Shown one piece after another: positions 1 to 7,498 of a DNA stretch of 64,000 bases. The stretch is taken from assembly GCF_014695775.1 (NCBI RefSeq), contig NZ_JACJOX010000008.1:1-64000 (forward strand), given 5' to 3'. Positions within the stretch are counted from its first letter, which is position 1. The number at the start of each line of letters is the position of its first letter. Below the pieces are notes generated by a model, which was given only the letters and a program-made list of their open reading frames with translations, did no database searches and was not told the DNA's origin. The stretch is from Leptolyngbya sp. FACHB-60 (GTDB taxonomy: Bacteria > Cyanobacteriota > Cyanobacteriia > Phormidesmidales > Phormidesmidaceae). Position numbers and translations under genes: made by a program.

Positions 1-334
1 GCGGCGCAAACGCTATCATCATCGCCATGAATTCCATCGCAGCAAGCTCCTCAGCCCCTCATCTGAATTCTGCTTGCTGCTTTCCTTTTTGGATCAAATG
101 GATAAAGTCGAGCTCAGGCCTTGATACAAAGCAAATATCAAACTAAAGCCTGCATGCCCCACATCATGGAATTGGATGGGACTCTTGTGGGTACTGGTCT
201 GCTAATAGAGGATAGATGCTCGAAAGCCTTTCGCTGGAATGAGTTGGTTTCAGCCAACTAGCGACTAAACAGAGCAGGGGAGTAAATCCGCAGTGTCTAA
301 CAATCTGTTTAGAGCACAGTGAGTAGGTCGAAGC
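1..334. other. Gene-free stretch at window start
   Basis: I see no convincing gene here. The one structure is a 9-bp inverted repeat, GCAGCAAGC at 39-47 with GCTTGCTGC at 72-80, followed by a T-rich run, which could be a weak terminator for something left of the window. This stretch is probably transposon cargo, since neither transposon end is seen between here and 5462. Confidence 0.4.
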
Positions 335-799
335 TCACTCACTGCCGCCGCCCTTATACGACTTCCCACAGTAGGGACAAAACCGGAACTTGAGAGAGGC
401 GATAGGTTCCCGGCAGCCTGAACAGCGGTCTTGCAGCTTGCTCCCACAGGCGAAGCAGTGCTTTGAGCGTGGAGTCGTCCACATCGGATCGGGTGATGTG
501 CCGGGCACCCAACACTGGGGGCAAAACTTGAGGGCTGCGATTTCCTCCACAGTCCTGCCCTGACAGACCGCATCCAGATAATCCACTGAAATACCCAGAG
601 CATGGGCCAAACCGCTTTTAGGCTTCTGCTTTAGCCGTGTGGTTTGACCACGCTCAATCTTGCCTACACTTTGAGGATGGATCCCGGCCTTCTCCGCCAA
701 CTCTTTTTGGCTCAGGCCCAGGCTCATCCGCCCCCGCTGCACATAGGCTGCGAGGGTTTCTCCAGGGGTTGGAGCCAGGTTTTGAGATAAAAGGTGCAT
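335..799 (-). CDS. XRE-family regulator with C-terminal double zinc ribbon
   Basis: A 154-residue protein. Residues about 15-75 form a Cro/C1-type helix-turn-helix (LGLSQKELAEKAGIHPQSVG is the core). The C-terminal half carries four Cys-x-x-Cys knuckles at about 93/96, 115/118, 126/129 and 141/144, spaced like two zinc ribbons. It should be a DNA-binding transcriptional regulator whose zinc module may bind nucleic acid or a partner; that last point is inference. It is transcribed away from the tyrosine recombinase at 866 across a 66-bp gap, so it may control that gene and itself. It lies on the cargo side of the Tn7-like operon. The exact family is not recognised. Confidence 0.75.
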   Translation of the reverse strand: MHLLSQNLAPTPGETLAAYVQRGRMSLGLSQKELAEKAGIHPQSVGKIERGQTTRLKQKPKSGLAHALGISVDYLDAVCQGRTVEEIAALKFCPQCWVPGTSPDPMWTTPRSKHCFACGSKLQDRCSGCREPIASLKFRFCPYCGKSYKGGGSE

Positions 800-865
800 T
801 AAAGTATAGACAAAAGAGTTTGTATAAACGCTATCTTAACCTCAAAATAAAGGTGACTAATTGAA
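800..865. promoter_or_regulatory. Divergent promoter region with candidate operator
   Basis: This 66-bp gap separates the divergent XRE regulator and recombinase genes, so both promoters must lie in or near it. It is AT-rich and holds a short interrupted palindrome, ACAAA at 810-814 and TTTGT at 819-823, flanked by TATA on both sides. That is a plausible operator for the XRE protein. AGGTG at 851-855 could serve as the recombinase ribosome-binding site. Confidence 0.35.
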
Positions 866-1762
866 ATGAAAACGGTCATTACCTTAGCTGGTGTTTCGGT
901 AGAATTCTTACAACGTCCAGGACTAGAAAAGAGTACCCGGCGCTCCTACGAATCCGCATTGCTGCCCCTCTTACAGGAGTATGGGCAGATGCCGATTGAA
1001 ATCATCACCCGGCAAACGTTGCAGGACTATCTCAGCGAGTTGCCTAACCTGGCTTACACCACCCACCAACGACACCAAGCCACTATCCAGGCGTTGTTTA
1101 ACTTCGCGGTCGAGCAAGGCTATCTCAAAGCCAATCCAATCGCTCGATTGAAGCGGCGGAAGCCTGACCGGGATAAAGGTGAGCATGGTACGGATGACGT
1201 GATCCGCTACCTGACACCAGAGCAGCTTAAGGTCTTGTATCAGGTGGTAGTGCCAAATTTGCGGATGAATGCGCTGGTACATCTGCTACATCGAACAGGG
1301 GCAAGGATCGCTGAGGTGCTGGCCCTTGATCTAGAAATCATGAACCTCGACCAGCGAAAGTTTCAGGTGGTCGGCAAAGGCAACAAACGGCGGTGGTGCT
1401 TCTATAGCGAAGATGCGGCTCGGGTTCTGGAGCGCTATCTAAAATACGAGCGACACTCGGGTTGTTCAGCCCTGTTTACGGCCCAGCAGCCCTTCACACT
1501 AGAAGTAAGCCGGATGAGCTATCGCACGGCTTACCAGGATTGGACGGATTTAATCGCTCAAAGTCCAGAGCTAGAGGGCATTCGGATGCATGACCTGCGC
1601 CATACCTTTGCCACTGAGAGAGTAGGCCTGATGGGGATCGAGGAATTAAGAGCGTTAATGGGGCACCAGAACATTCAGACAACCTTGCGCTATCAAAAGG
1701 TAACATCGCAGCGGGCAGAAACAGTCGCTCAAGCGGCGCTTGCTGCGTTAACTCAAAGCTAA
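866..1762 (+). CDS. Tyrosine recombinase (XerC/XerD-like integrase)
   Basis: A 298-residue site-specific recombinase. An N-terminal SAM-like core-binding domain (about 10-95) precedes the catalytic domain (about 110-290). The whole catalytic set is visible: Arg147 (HRTGARIAEV), Lys171 (GKGNKRR), His242-x-x-Arg245 (HDLRHTF), His267 (LMGHQNIQTT) and the nucleophile Tyr276 (TTLRYQKV). The length is the usual one for Xer-type enzymes. It sits beside a divergent XRE regulator and near the tniQ end of the Tn7-like operon, so it is more likely mobile-element cargo than the housekeeping chromosome-dimer resolvase. Whether it acts as integrase, resolvase or invertase cannot be told from sequence. Confidence 0.88.
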   Translation: MKTVITLAGVSVEFLQRPGLEKSTRRSYESALLPLLQEYGQMPIEIITRQTLQDYLSELPNLAYTTHQRHQATIQALFNFAVEQGYLKANPIARLKRRKPDRDKGEHGTDDVIRYLTPEQLKVLYQVVVPNLRMNALVHLLHRTGARIAEVLALDLEIMNLDQRKFQVVGKGNKRRWCFYSEDAARVLERYLKYERHSGCSALFTAQQPFTLEVSRMSYRTAYQDWTDLIAQSPELEGIRMHDLRHTFATERVGLMGIEELRALMGHQNIQTTLRYQKVTSQRAETVAQAALAALTQS

Positions 1763-2139
1763 TTATTGATCTGCTAAAAACGTTAGCAAATATGTGTGGT
1801 TACATAGCGTTTAGTTCTATAGGGTTTTGCTGATGCAGAGTATAGACAGCACTCTGCATCAGTAAAGTGAGGCAAAATAAGGATCGCCACCCAATAACGT
1901 GGCGAATGGATCCAAATTGAGCCAAAAATAATCATGCACTCGAAATTCAATGCACGTTACTAGAGAATACGAATATAGGGATCGGTGTCCGCAGTCCTTA
2001 CTGATGCGGATTAGCCATTGAAGGCAATCCATTGGCAGACAGCATTGCAGCTTGAAATGCACTGCTAAAGCCTGGTTAACGAGATACTTATGATCAAAGA
2101 GAAAGCCACTTGATGCTTATCTCGGCATTCCTGAGTTGT
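1763..2139. other. Intergenic stretch with a perfect 12-bp hairpin
   Basis: No gene recognised. It holds a perfect inverted repeat, CTGATGCAGAGT at 1830-1841 and ACTCTGCATCAG at 1851-1862, with a 9-nt loop and no T-run. It lies between the recombinase stop and the tniQ stop, so it could be a shared terminator of the two converging transcripts or a recombination site for the integrase. I looked for CRISPR repeats and for copies of the TnsB-site motif and found none. Confidence 0.45.
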
Positions 2140-2676
2140 CTAACCTAGCCTTTTGACATGCCTCTGCTTCTTACCCATAGACCTAAAGGGCATTCCACAG
2201 TGATGACATTCACCTTTCTCCCAAAGGGATGGGATTTGAAAGGGTTTCTTGCAGCAAGGACACCTGTTCAAAAGCTGTAGATGGTGGTGATTGCAGATAG
2301 GCATCTCAGCTTTGTACTGCCACTCCGTGCGGTGGCAAGGAACCTCAGAATAGCAAGCTCCGCAGAGCATAATAGGCCTGGGCTGCATAGATCTATCCCT
2401 TGAAGGCAGCATTGCTTCCAGTAGGCTAAAATCCATTCTGCACAAAGCCGCCAGCATCTCCAGCGATTCATTTTCAGGAAAAGGATTAAAGTAAAGCTGC
2501 TCCCAACGGGTAACAGCCGCACCTACACCGATCAGTTGTCCGAGAGCATATCCTGATGGCAGACTATTAGCTTTAAGATGACGAAGACGTCCAAGAAAAT
2601 GACTTATGCTTTCATTCTCGTAGGGCTGTACAGCAACTAGCCTTGGTAAAGAACCAAAATCTCTGCATCTCGTCAA
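2140..2676 (-). CDS. tniQ: TniQ family transposition protein, short type V-K CAST-like form
   Basis: A 178-residue protein, the size of the short TniQ of type V-K CRISPR-associated transposons (about 170) and far shorter than TniQ of Tn5053 or TnsD of Tn7. It has the hallmark N-terminal block (PYENESISHFLGRLR) and zinc-binding pairs at C105/C108, C114/H115, C139/C142 and C157/C160 (LCGACY, PCH, CPCC, CHHC). In V-K systems TniQ joins TnsC at the RNA-guided target complex. Its start overlaps the tnsC stop by 4 bp, so it is the last gene of a tnsB-tnsC-tniQ operon. The family call is firm; coupling to Cas12k is inference because no cas gene lies in the window. Confidence 0.9.
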   Translation of the reverse strand: MTRCRDFGSLPRLVAVQPYENESISHFLGRLRHLKANSLPSGYALGQLIGVGAAVTRWEQLYFNPFPENESLEMLAALCRMDFSLLEAMLPSRDRSMQPRPIMLCGACYSEVPCHRTEWQYKAEMPICNHHHLQLLNRCPCCKKPFQIPSLWEKGECHHCGMPFRSMGKKQRHVKRLG

Positions 2677-3521
2677 CTTACCACCTTCTCTTGTCGGGGC
2701 AAATGCTTTTTCCCGTATCTCTCAGCTATGTTCAGAAAAATTCCTGGATCAACTTTTCCATGCCCATTTTTTAGAGAGTGGAGAACAGCTTTAGTTAAAA
2801 TTTTAATAAGAGAGCCCATTCTAGCTCCGGTGTTAGAAGCCAGAATCTCAAATAAGTCACCTTCCAGATTAGATTCTTTAGGTAACGCGAGAATCTCAAA
2901 TTCTATTGTGCGCAATGTCTTCTTAAAGTCATCTTCTTCAAGACGATCAAACTCAAAGAGAGATGGAAAAGTAGATAGGAGATCATACAAATTTAGAATA
3001 GAGTCAAGTTCACAACCACCTACTAAAGCAACAGGGACACCTGACTCTTCATGAAGTTGCTTCAAATCTAAAAAAGCTTCTTTTTGCAAATTATCTGCAT
3101 TATCAATAATAATTAATTCAATCCCGAAAGGTTCAATGCAGCCTGCCAAACGAGGTCGCAAATCTTGTTGCTTACCTTCAGGAGCTGCATGATTGATATC
3201 TTTCAATATCTGGGAAAATAGTCTCTTGGAGCTTGAGTTTGACCATGCTTTAACGCAAGAGACTCGCTTGTAATCTTCCTCTCGGTAATACAGCGATGAT
3301 CGGCTTTTCCCTGTGTCCCGAGGGCCGATTACCCGCCCACACTGCTTGACCAAGCGAAGTTCATCGAGCCATTTGAAATATTGAGATGCTCGATCTGTGG
3401 GAATAAATGCTGTCCTGAATAGCTCTTCAATCTCCGCAGTCTTAGCAGTAAAATCGGTTCTATTGAGGGCTGGATGTAGCACCTCTACTGGAGCATGTGT
3501 TGCGAGTTGCACACTTGTCAT
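2673..3521 (-). CDS. tnsC: TnsC-like AAA+ transposition regulator with altered Walker B
   Basis: A 282-residue AAA+ protein, matching the short TnsC of type V-K CAST (about 276) rather than the long TnsC of Tn7. TnsC forms filaments on target DNA and recruits TnsB. Walker A is intact (GPRDTGKS, 66-73). Walker B reads IIIDNAD at 137-143, so the catalytic glutamate after the aspartate is replaced by Asn141. The segment holding the conserved arginines in relatives reads TFPSLFEF here. ATP binding looks possible, while hydrolysis looks impaired; that is inference. The gene starts 1 bp past the tnsB stop and overlaps tniQ, showing translational coupling. Confidence 0.87.
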   Translation of the reverse strand: MTSVQLATHAPVEVLHPALNRTDFTAKTAEIEELFRTAFIPTDRASQYFKWLDELRLVKQCGRVIGPRDTGKSRSSLYYREEDYKRVSCVKAWSNSSSKRLFSQILKDINHAAPEGKQQDLRPRLAGCIEPFGIELIIIDNADNLQKEAFLDLKQLHEESGVPVALVGGCELDSILNLYDLLSTFPSLFEFDRLEEDDFKKTLRTIEFEILALPKESNLEGDLFEILASNTGARMGSLIKILTKAVLHSLKNGHGKVDPGIFLNIAERYGKKHLPRQEKVVS

Positions 3522-3522
3522 A

Positions 3523-5505
3523 TCACCAAATCCTCTTCAGCTGTTTGTTTCTGGAAACGATGAGGCGATGGCGCTCACTCTCGCCTGTATTCTTTTCGTT
3601 ATCATGTTCAGAGCTAATCGGCTTTGGTTCTGTTTGGTCAGGTATAGTAGACTCAACAGGCTTAAGTCGAGAATGGTCAATACGCTCAGGCAGTAATTCT
3701 ATCAAATCAGATGCTTTTGAAGACTGAATTTTTCGTGCTTCCCTGCTCTCGACCACATTTGACTTGCCCTTGTCTTTTGACCGAAGTTTTTTTTGCTCGG
3801 CTTGTTGGTGCTGTTTTTTATCAAGCTTGCGCTCTTCAACGACATTCTTGCGATTGTCTAAAGCTAATAGAGCATGATAATTTGAATGGCTCCTACTCTT
3901 TGCATTCGACTCTTTATTAAGTTGCTCTAGCTCGTATAAAGTAAGCTCTTGCATATCCATATTGATGGCATGAGCAAAGCCGATAAATTCTTCACCTTGA
4001 CTATATGCAAGCATAGTTAGTACATGATCAGGATCATATCTGAGATTAACATACTCCCCTTTTTTCAACTTCAGCTCATCACAACGATAGTTTATGTTTT
4101 TAAAAACTACAGTTCCATGAGCCTGGACAGTTGCCTGTTTCCGTATCATTAGTAAAAGGTCAAGTTCCCGCTCATCTAAAGGCTCTGGAAGCTTTTTCCC
4201 CATACCTTGAAACCAAATCTCGTAGCGAGTATAGCGTTTATCGTACGGATAATCTTGATGGTTATAATCATCGCAAAAATAACCGGCCAAAAACATATCC
4301 AAGTGATCTATAGTCAAACAGGCTTCCTTTTCTGCTTTCTTTATCTGTTCTTTATTTGATCTATTAGGCTGATATCCTGGCAATGGTTCTAAAACCTGGG
4401 TATTAATTGTTTTAAAGAGTCTTTCAATTACTCCTCCTTGATTGGGGCGGGCTCGTAATTTACATTGAAAATTCAGTTTTTTACCAATGGCCTTGATATG
4501 CTTTGATGCACTTAAGTCTTTACCTCCATCTGTAAAGAAATACTGCAAAGGAGGGCCGTAAACATTCCAATCCTTATTTAGCTTGTATTCTGCAGGATAA
4601 TTTTTAGGCAAAATAGCATGCCTAAGGGCAAGTCCGACTTCATAAGCCCCTGGTTGTTTGTGCCAAAGACGGTAACCAATCAGACATCCGGAAAAAGTAT
4701 CTACAACCGTTGTTAGCCATGGCCTCCATTGGAGAACTTTGCCATCAGCCCCAACGATCCGAATATCTAGTTTGGTATGATCACATTGGATAATTTGGTT
4801 GCTGAAACTAGCCTTGAAAGATTCACCATCTCGCGTTTCTACTACACGCCAAGAGCCAGAACCAGGATTTCGAATTTTTTTCTTCTTCTTATAGTCCTCT
4901 ATATGAGGTTTTAAGACGCGGTAAATAGTTGCTGGATGCGGGTGGTCGCCTTCTTCACGTCCCAAATCAACTACGGCATGCCGTTGAACCTCACGCACAA
5001 CTTCAGCAGGTTTGAGAGGATGCTTATCTTTTAAGCTTTTCTTGTAGACTTCTGGAATGTAATCTCGCCAGTATTCATCAATTCGGTGAGTTCCTTTATC
5101 TGAACGCACAACTCCAGCATCTTCTTGCAGTTCATTGTTAAAGTACTGCTTCAGCAACCGCTCTACTTGGCGGCTCGATAGATTAAGAGTCTCTTCAACC
5201 TTGGTTTTCCTTTGAGACTTTACTTTACTATTAGGCGACGCCGCTAACCATTCAGTTAGTCGATAGCGCAGTTTGACCGGATCTGAAGACTCTATTACGA
5301 TCTGGAATGGATCTGCATCAAAGTCAGTTTCGTCAAGGAAAATTTTGTCAGGGTCTTGATACGTTGACGAATCTTCAGCTTGTCTCTCGCTCATGGGAGG
5401 AAGCAGCCTTTTTTGTCTATGAGGCGAATGTACCACTCCTCTCTTCAAATATCTAGCATTTGCGACACCTAATTTGCGAATGACTGGGGCAGGTATTCGC
5501 GACAT
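3523..5505 (-). CDS. tnsB: TnsB-like DDE transposase (type V-K CAST lineage)
   Basis: A 660-residue Mu/Tn7-type transposase performing strand transfer at the transposon ends. The rve core shows D242 (IIQCDHT), D326 (FFTDGGKD) and E361 (GGVIERLFKT), giving D-84-D-35-E spacing. Blocks such as RPWLTTVVDTFSGC and ALRHAILPKNY closely match TnsB of the Scytonema CAST. HTH domains precede the core; a Mu C-terminal beta-barrel and a charged Lys/Gln/Glu-rich tail follow. Relatives are about 580-640 residues, so Met38 (position 5394) is an alternative start; codons 1-15 overlap two putative TnsB sites. First gene of the operon, reading inward from the transposon end. Confidence 0.93.
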   Translation of the reverse strand: MSRIPAPVIRKLGVANARYLKRGVVHSPHRQKRLLPPMSERQAEDSSTYQDPDKIFLDETDFDADPFQIVIESSDPVKLRYRLTEWLAASPNSKVKSQRKTKVEETLNLSSRQVERLLKQYFNNELQEDAGVVRSDKGTHRIDEYWRDYIPEVYKKSLKDKHPLKPAEVVREVQRHAVVDLGREEGDHPHPATIYRVLKPHIEDYKKKKKIRNPGSGSWRVVETRDGESFKASFSNQIIQCDHTKLDIRIVGADGKVLQWRPWLTTVVDTFSGCLIGYRLWHKQPGAYEVGLALRHAILPKNYPAEYKLNKDWNVYGPPLQYFFTDGGKDLSASKHIKAIGKKLNFQCKLRARPNQGGVIERLFKTINTQVLEPLPGYQPNRSNKEQIKKAEKEACLTIDHLDMFLAGYFCDDYNHQDYPYDKRYTRYEIWFQGMGKKLPEPLDERELDLLLMIRKQATVQAHGTVVFKNINYRCDELKLKKGEYVNLRYDPDHVLTMLAYSQGEEFIGFAHAINMDMQELTLYELEQLNKESNAKSRSHSNYHALLALDNRKNVVEERKLDKKQHQQAEQKKLRSKDKGKSNVVESREARKIQSSKASDLIELLPERIDHSRLKPVESTIPDQTEPKPISSEHDNEKNTGESERHRLIVSRNKQLKRIW

Positions 5506-5708
5506 CTATTGTGCGAAAACCAATTTTGCGACACTTATTTTGCGAAGCTTCGAAATGCCTATATTGCAGGTTGAATTTGCTAGAGTGCCCTTAACGAAAG
5601 GGGTTGGAGGTAGTCACAACCTGCGACACCAATCTGCGAATCGCGACATTTAGCGTGCGGACGTACATTAAATGTCGCGCTTCGCAGATTGATGTCGTTT
5701 TTCGCACA
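5462..5708 (-). repeat. Transposon left end with array of putative TnsB-binding sites
   Basis: Seven copies of a roughly 19-bp motif with consensus GCGACAYYTANTNTGCGAA. Five read on the plus strand: 5462-5480, 5499-5517, 5528-5546, 5623-5640 and 5643-5661. Two read on the minus strand: 5660-5678 (partial) and 5681-5698. The plus and minus copies at 5624-5652 and 5669-5697 form 29-bp inverted arms matching at 27 positions. The outermost sequence on the minus strand is TGTGCGAA from 5708, giving a TGT...ACA end as in Tn7-like elements. The first sites overlap the tnsB start, suggesting autoregulation. The mirror-image end was not found in 1-2139. The exact boundary at 5708 is inferred. Confidence 0.7.
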
Positions 5709-6009
5709 CTCATATCGCCAGGAGCGGTTATGCCACTTTTAGCCATTTTGGTTAGAATTTGGACCGAATTTCTGTTTATCGGCCTCCCTGACACCATCAC
5801 GAACCGGAGAGTGGCCAAGGCCAAAGCAAAGCATCTCAACAGGAACATCCAGTACTTTCATGGCGTGGTCACGCCCGTCATCGTCTGCCCGGGGCAGACT
5901 GAGGTAATTCCGTTAGTCTCTGAATTTGTCTAACCGCAAGATGGGTACGACAAACAAGACGGTGAGAATGCCTCCGCCAAAATGAGAACTGCTGGTTTTC
6001 GCCGGGCCT
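5709..6009 (+). pseudogene. Remnant of a DDE transposase
   Basis: Plus-strand reading from about 5845 gives YFHGVVTPVIVCPGQTEVIP, a conserved C-terminal-core block of a cyanobacterial IS transposase family (ISNCY/IS4-like, family not certain). An in-frame stop at 5931-5933 interrupts it, and the same frame continues with PQDGYDKQDGENASAK before another stop near 6007. The 5-prime part is missing and ends at the Tn7-like transposon end at 5708. It is therefore a dead fragment into which, or beside which, the larger element may have inserted. No function is expected. Confidence 0.6.
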
Positions 6010-6073
6010 AAAGTCCGTTAAGATACGCCCCTAGGGCGCGATTGTCACCCCGATTTGCCCTAAGGAAGCCCCC

Positions 6074-6439
6074 ATGATCATTCAAGAATTTGCTCTGCTG
6101 TTGGTGGCGGTACTGGCCAGTGCCCTAGGGCAGCTGTTTCTTAAGGTTGGAGCATTGCAACTGGGCGAGGTCACGGGTGCCAACGCCTTCAACCACATTT
6201 TGAGCATTGCCACCACCCCAGCGCTGATGGCCGGGCTGATGGCCTACGGTGTGGGAGCTGTTCTCTATATTTTGGTTCTCACCCGAGTCAGTCTCAGCGT
6301 GGCCGCCCCAGCTTCGTCGATGATTTATTTAGCCTCGGTGCTGATTGGGGTAGTGGTGTTTAAAGAAGATCTCTCCCTGGGTCGGCTGGTGGGGCTAGGG
6401 TTGATTATGGGTGGTGTGGTTCTAGTTGTCTCCCCATAG
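6074..6439 (+). CDS. Small multidrug-resistance/DMT-like membrane protein
   Basis: A 121-residue integral membrane protein with four predicted transmembrane helices at about 5-25, 48-70, 75-97 and 100-119. Its layout matches EamA-type half-transporters such as ArnE or EmrE relatives. Small proteins of this kind usually work as dimers exporting or flipping small amphipathic substrates across the inner membrane; the substrate here is unknown. It is the first intact chromosomal gene after the mobile-element junction. An AAGGAAG ribosome-binding site lies just upstream (around 6062). Confidence 0.65.
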   Translation: MIIQEFALLLVAVLASALGQLFLKVGALQLGEVTGANAFNHILSIATTPALMAGLMAYGVGAVLYILVLTRVSLSVAAPASSMIYLASVLIGVVVFKEDLSLGRLVGLGLIMGGVVLVVSP

Positions 6440-6595
6440 CTGGGCTGGGTTAAGAAAGAGCCATCAGCATAGGCTCAGGGTGGGAATTCAGCCCCCCGGC
6501 GGCGACCTTTGATGGCGGACAGGCTAGCACCGACAATACGATCAACCCTGGCCTTAGCCGCTAGGTTCGACTCCTGCAATGCCTGCATCCCTGCC

Positions 6596-7210
6596 ATGAT
6601 TGTGACTGTCGCCAGTTTTAAAGGAGGCGTGGGCAAAACTACCACTGCCATTCATCTGGCTGCCTTTTTGCAGGGCTATGCCGAAACCCTGCTGATCGAC
6701 GCCGACCCCAACCAGTCGGCTTTAGCCTGGGCCAGCCGAGGTGAGCTGCCCTTTTTAGTGGTTGATCAGTGGCAGGCGAGAGAACTTCCCGCTCCCCACG
6801 GCCACGTGGTGATCGATACTCAGGCCCGCCCCATTGCTGCCGACCTGGCCCTGCTGGCGGCCTCTTGCGACCTGCTGGTGCTGCCCAGCACCCCCGATAT
6901 TTTGGCCCTCGATGCCCTGGCCATAATGGTGGAACATCTGGTAAAGCTACCCGTGGCCCCCTACCGCATTTTGCTGACTATGATTCCCCCTTACCCAAGC
7001 CGGGCCGGAGCCGAGGTACGGACCATGCTAATGACCACCGGCCTACCGCTGTTTGTGGGGGGCATTCGTCGCTATAGCGCCTTCCAAAAAGCTGCCCTGG
7101 CCGGTACGGCGGTCTACGACGTCAAAGACCCCAAGGCCGAGGTGGGTTGGCAGGACTATATGGCCGTTGGTAAGGAAATCTTGACCTACGCGCTGGAGAT
7201 GGAACGTTGA
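6596..7210 (+). CDS. ParA/MinD-family P-loop ATPase
   Basis: About 204 residues from the ATG at 6596, which starts directly with the fold (MIVTVASFKGGVGKTTTAIH). The upstream extension to 6509 is rejected because it adds unrelated sequence. The deviant Walker A motif KGGVGKTT and the second-strand motif DADPNQSA are those of ParA partition and orphan ParA proteins. It is monocistronic with no parB beside it. Orphan ParAs position proteins, carboxysomes or DNA in the cell; which cargo this one serves is not visible. Confidence 0.8.
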   Translation: MIVTVASFKGGVGKTTTAIHLAAFLQGYAETLLIDADPNQSALAWASRGELPFLVVDQWQARELPAPHGHVVIDTQARPIAADLALLAASCDLLVLPSTPDILALDALAIMVEHLVKLPVAPYRILLTMIPPYPSRAGAEVRTMLMTTGLPLFVGGIRRYSAFQKAALAGTAVYDVKDPKAEVGWQDYMAVGKEILTYALEMER

Positions 7211-7352
7211 GGAGATGGGGGCGGGAAGTGGGGACGAGGGAGATGGGGAAGATAGGTGAGGTGAGGGAGATGGGGAAGTTCTTAGATTCTTGCCTTTTGT
7301 CTTAGCCTGCTCCCTCACCCTCCTCATCTCCCTCATCTTCTCCCACTTTCCT
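7211..7352. repeat. Imperfect G-rich/C-rich inverted repeat
   Basis: G-rich arm at about 7221-7270 (repeats of gggagatgggg) and a C-rich arm at about 7310-7352 (ctcatctccctcatcttct) are imperfect reverse complements that could fold into a long hairpin. A similar G-rich/C-rich pair lies at 42835-43020 between tldE and tldD. This looks like a dispersed intergenic palindrome rather than a gene, and could also end transcription of the ParA-like gene. Confidence 0.5.
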
Positions 7353-7498
7353 GCACTAACCCGCCCCAATCCCTTCGGTTGTCACCACCTTTGACGGATT
7401 AGAGACTCTTTAACAGTTCGTTACAATAAGCCTATTGGATAGGAAATGCGTCTCAAGATTCACTTCTCTATCCTCGAGCTTTAACTAAGAGGTGCCCT

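Noticed and set aside
1-5708. Cas12k gene, tracrRNA or CRISPR array of the transposon
   Set aside because: No open frame of suitable size, no direct-repeat array and no matching repeat motif is present in the window; they could only lie left of position 1.
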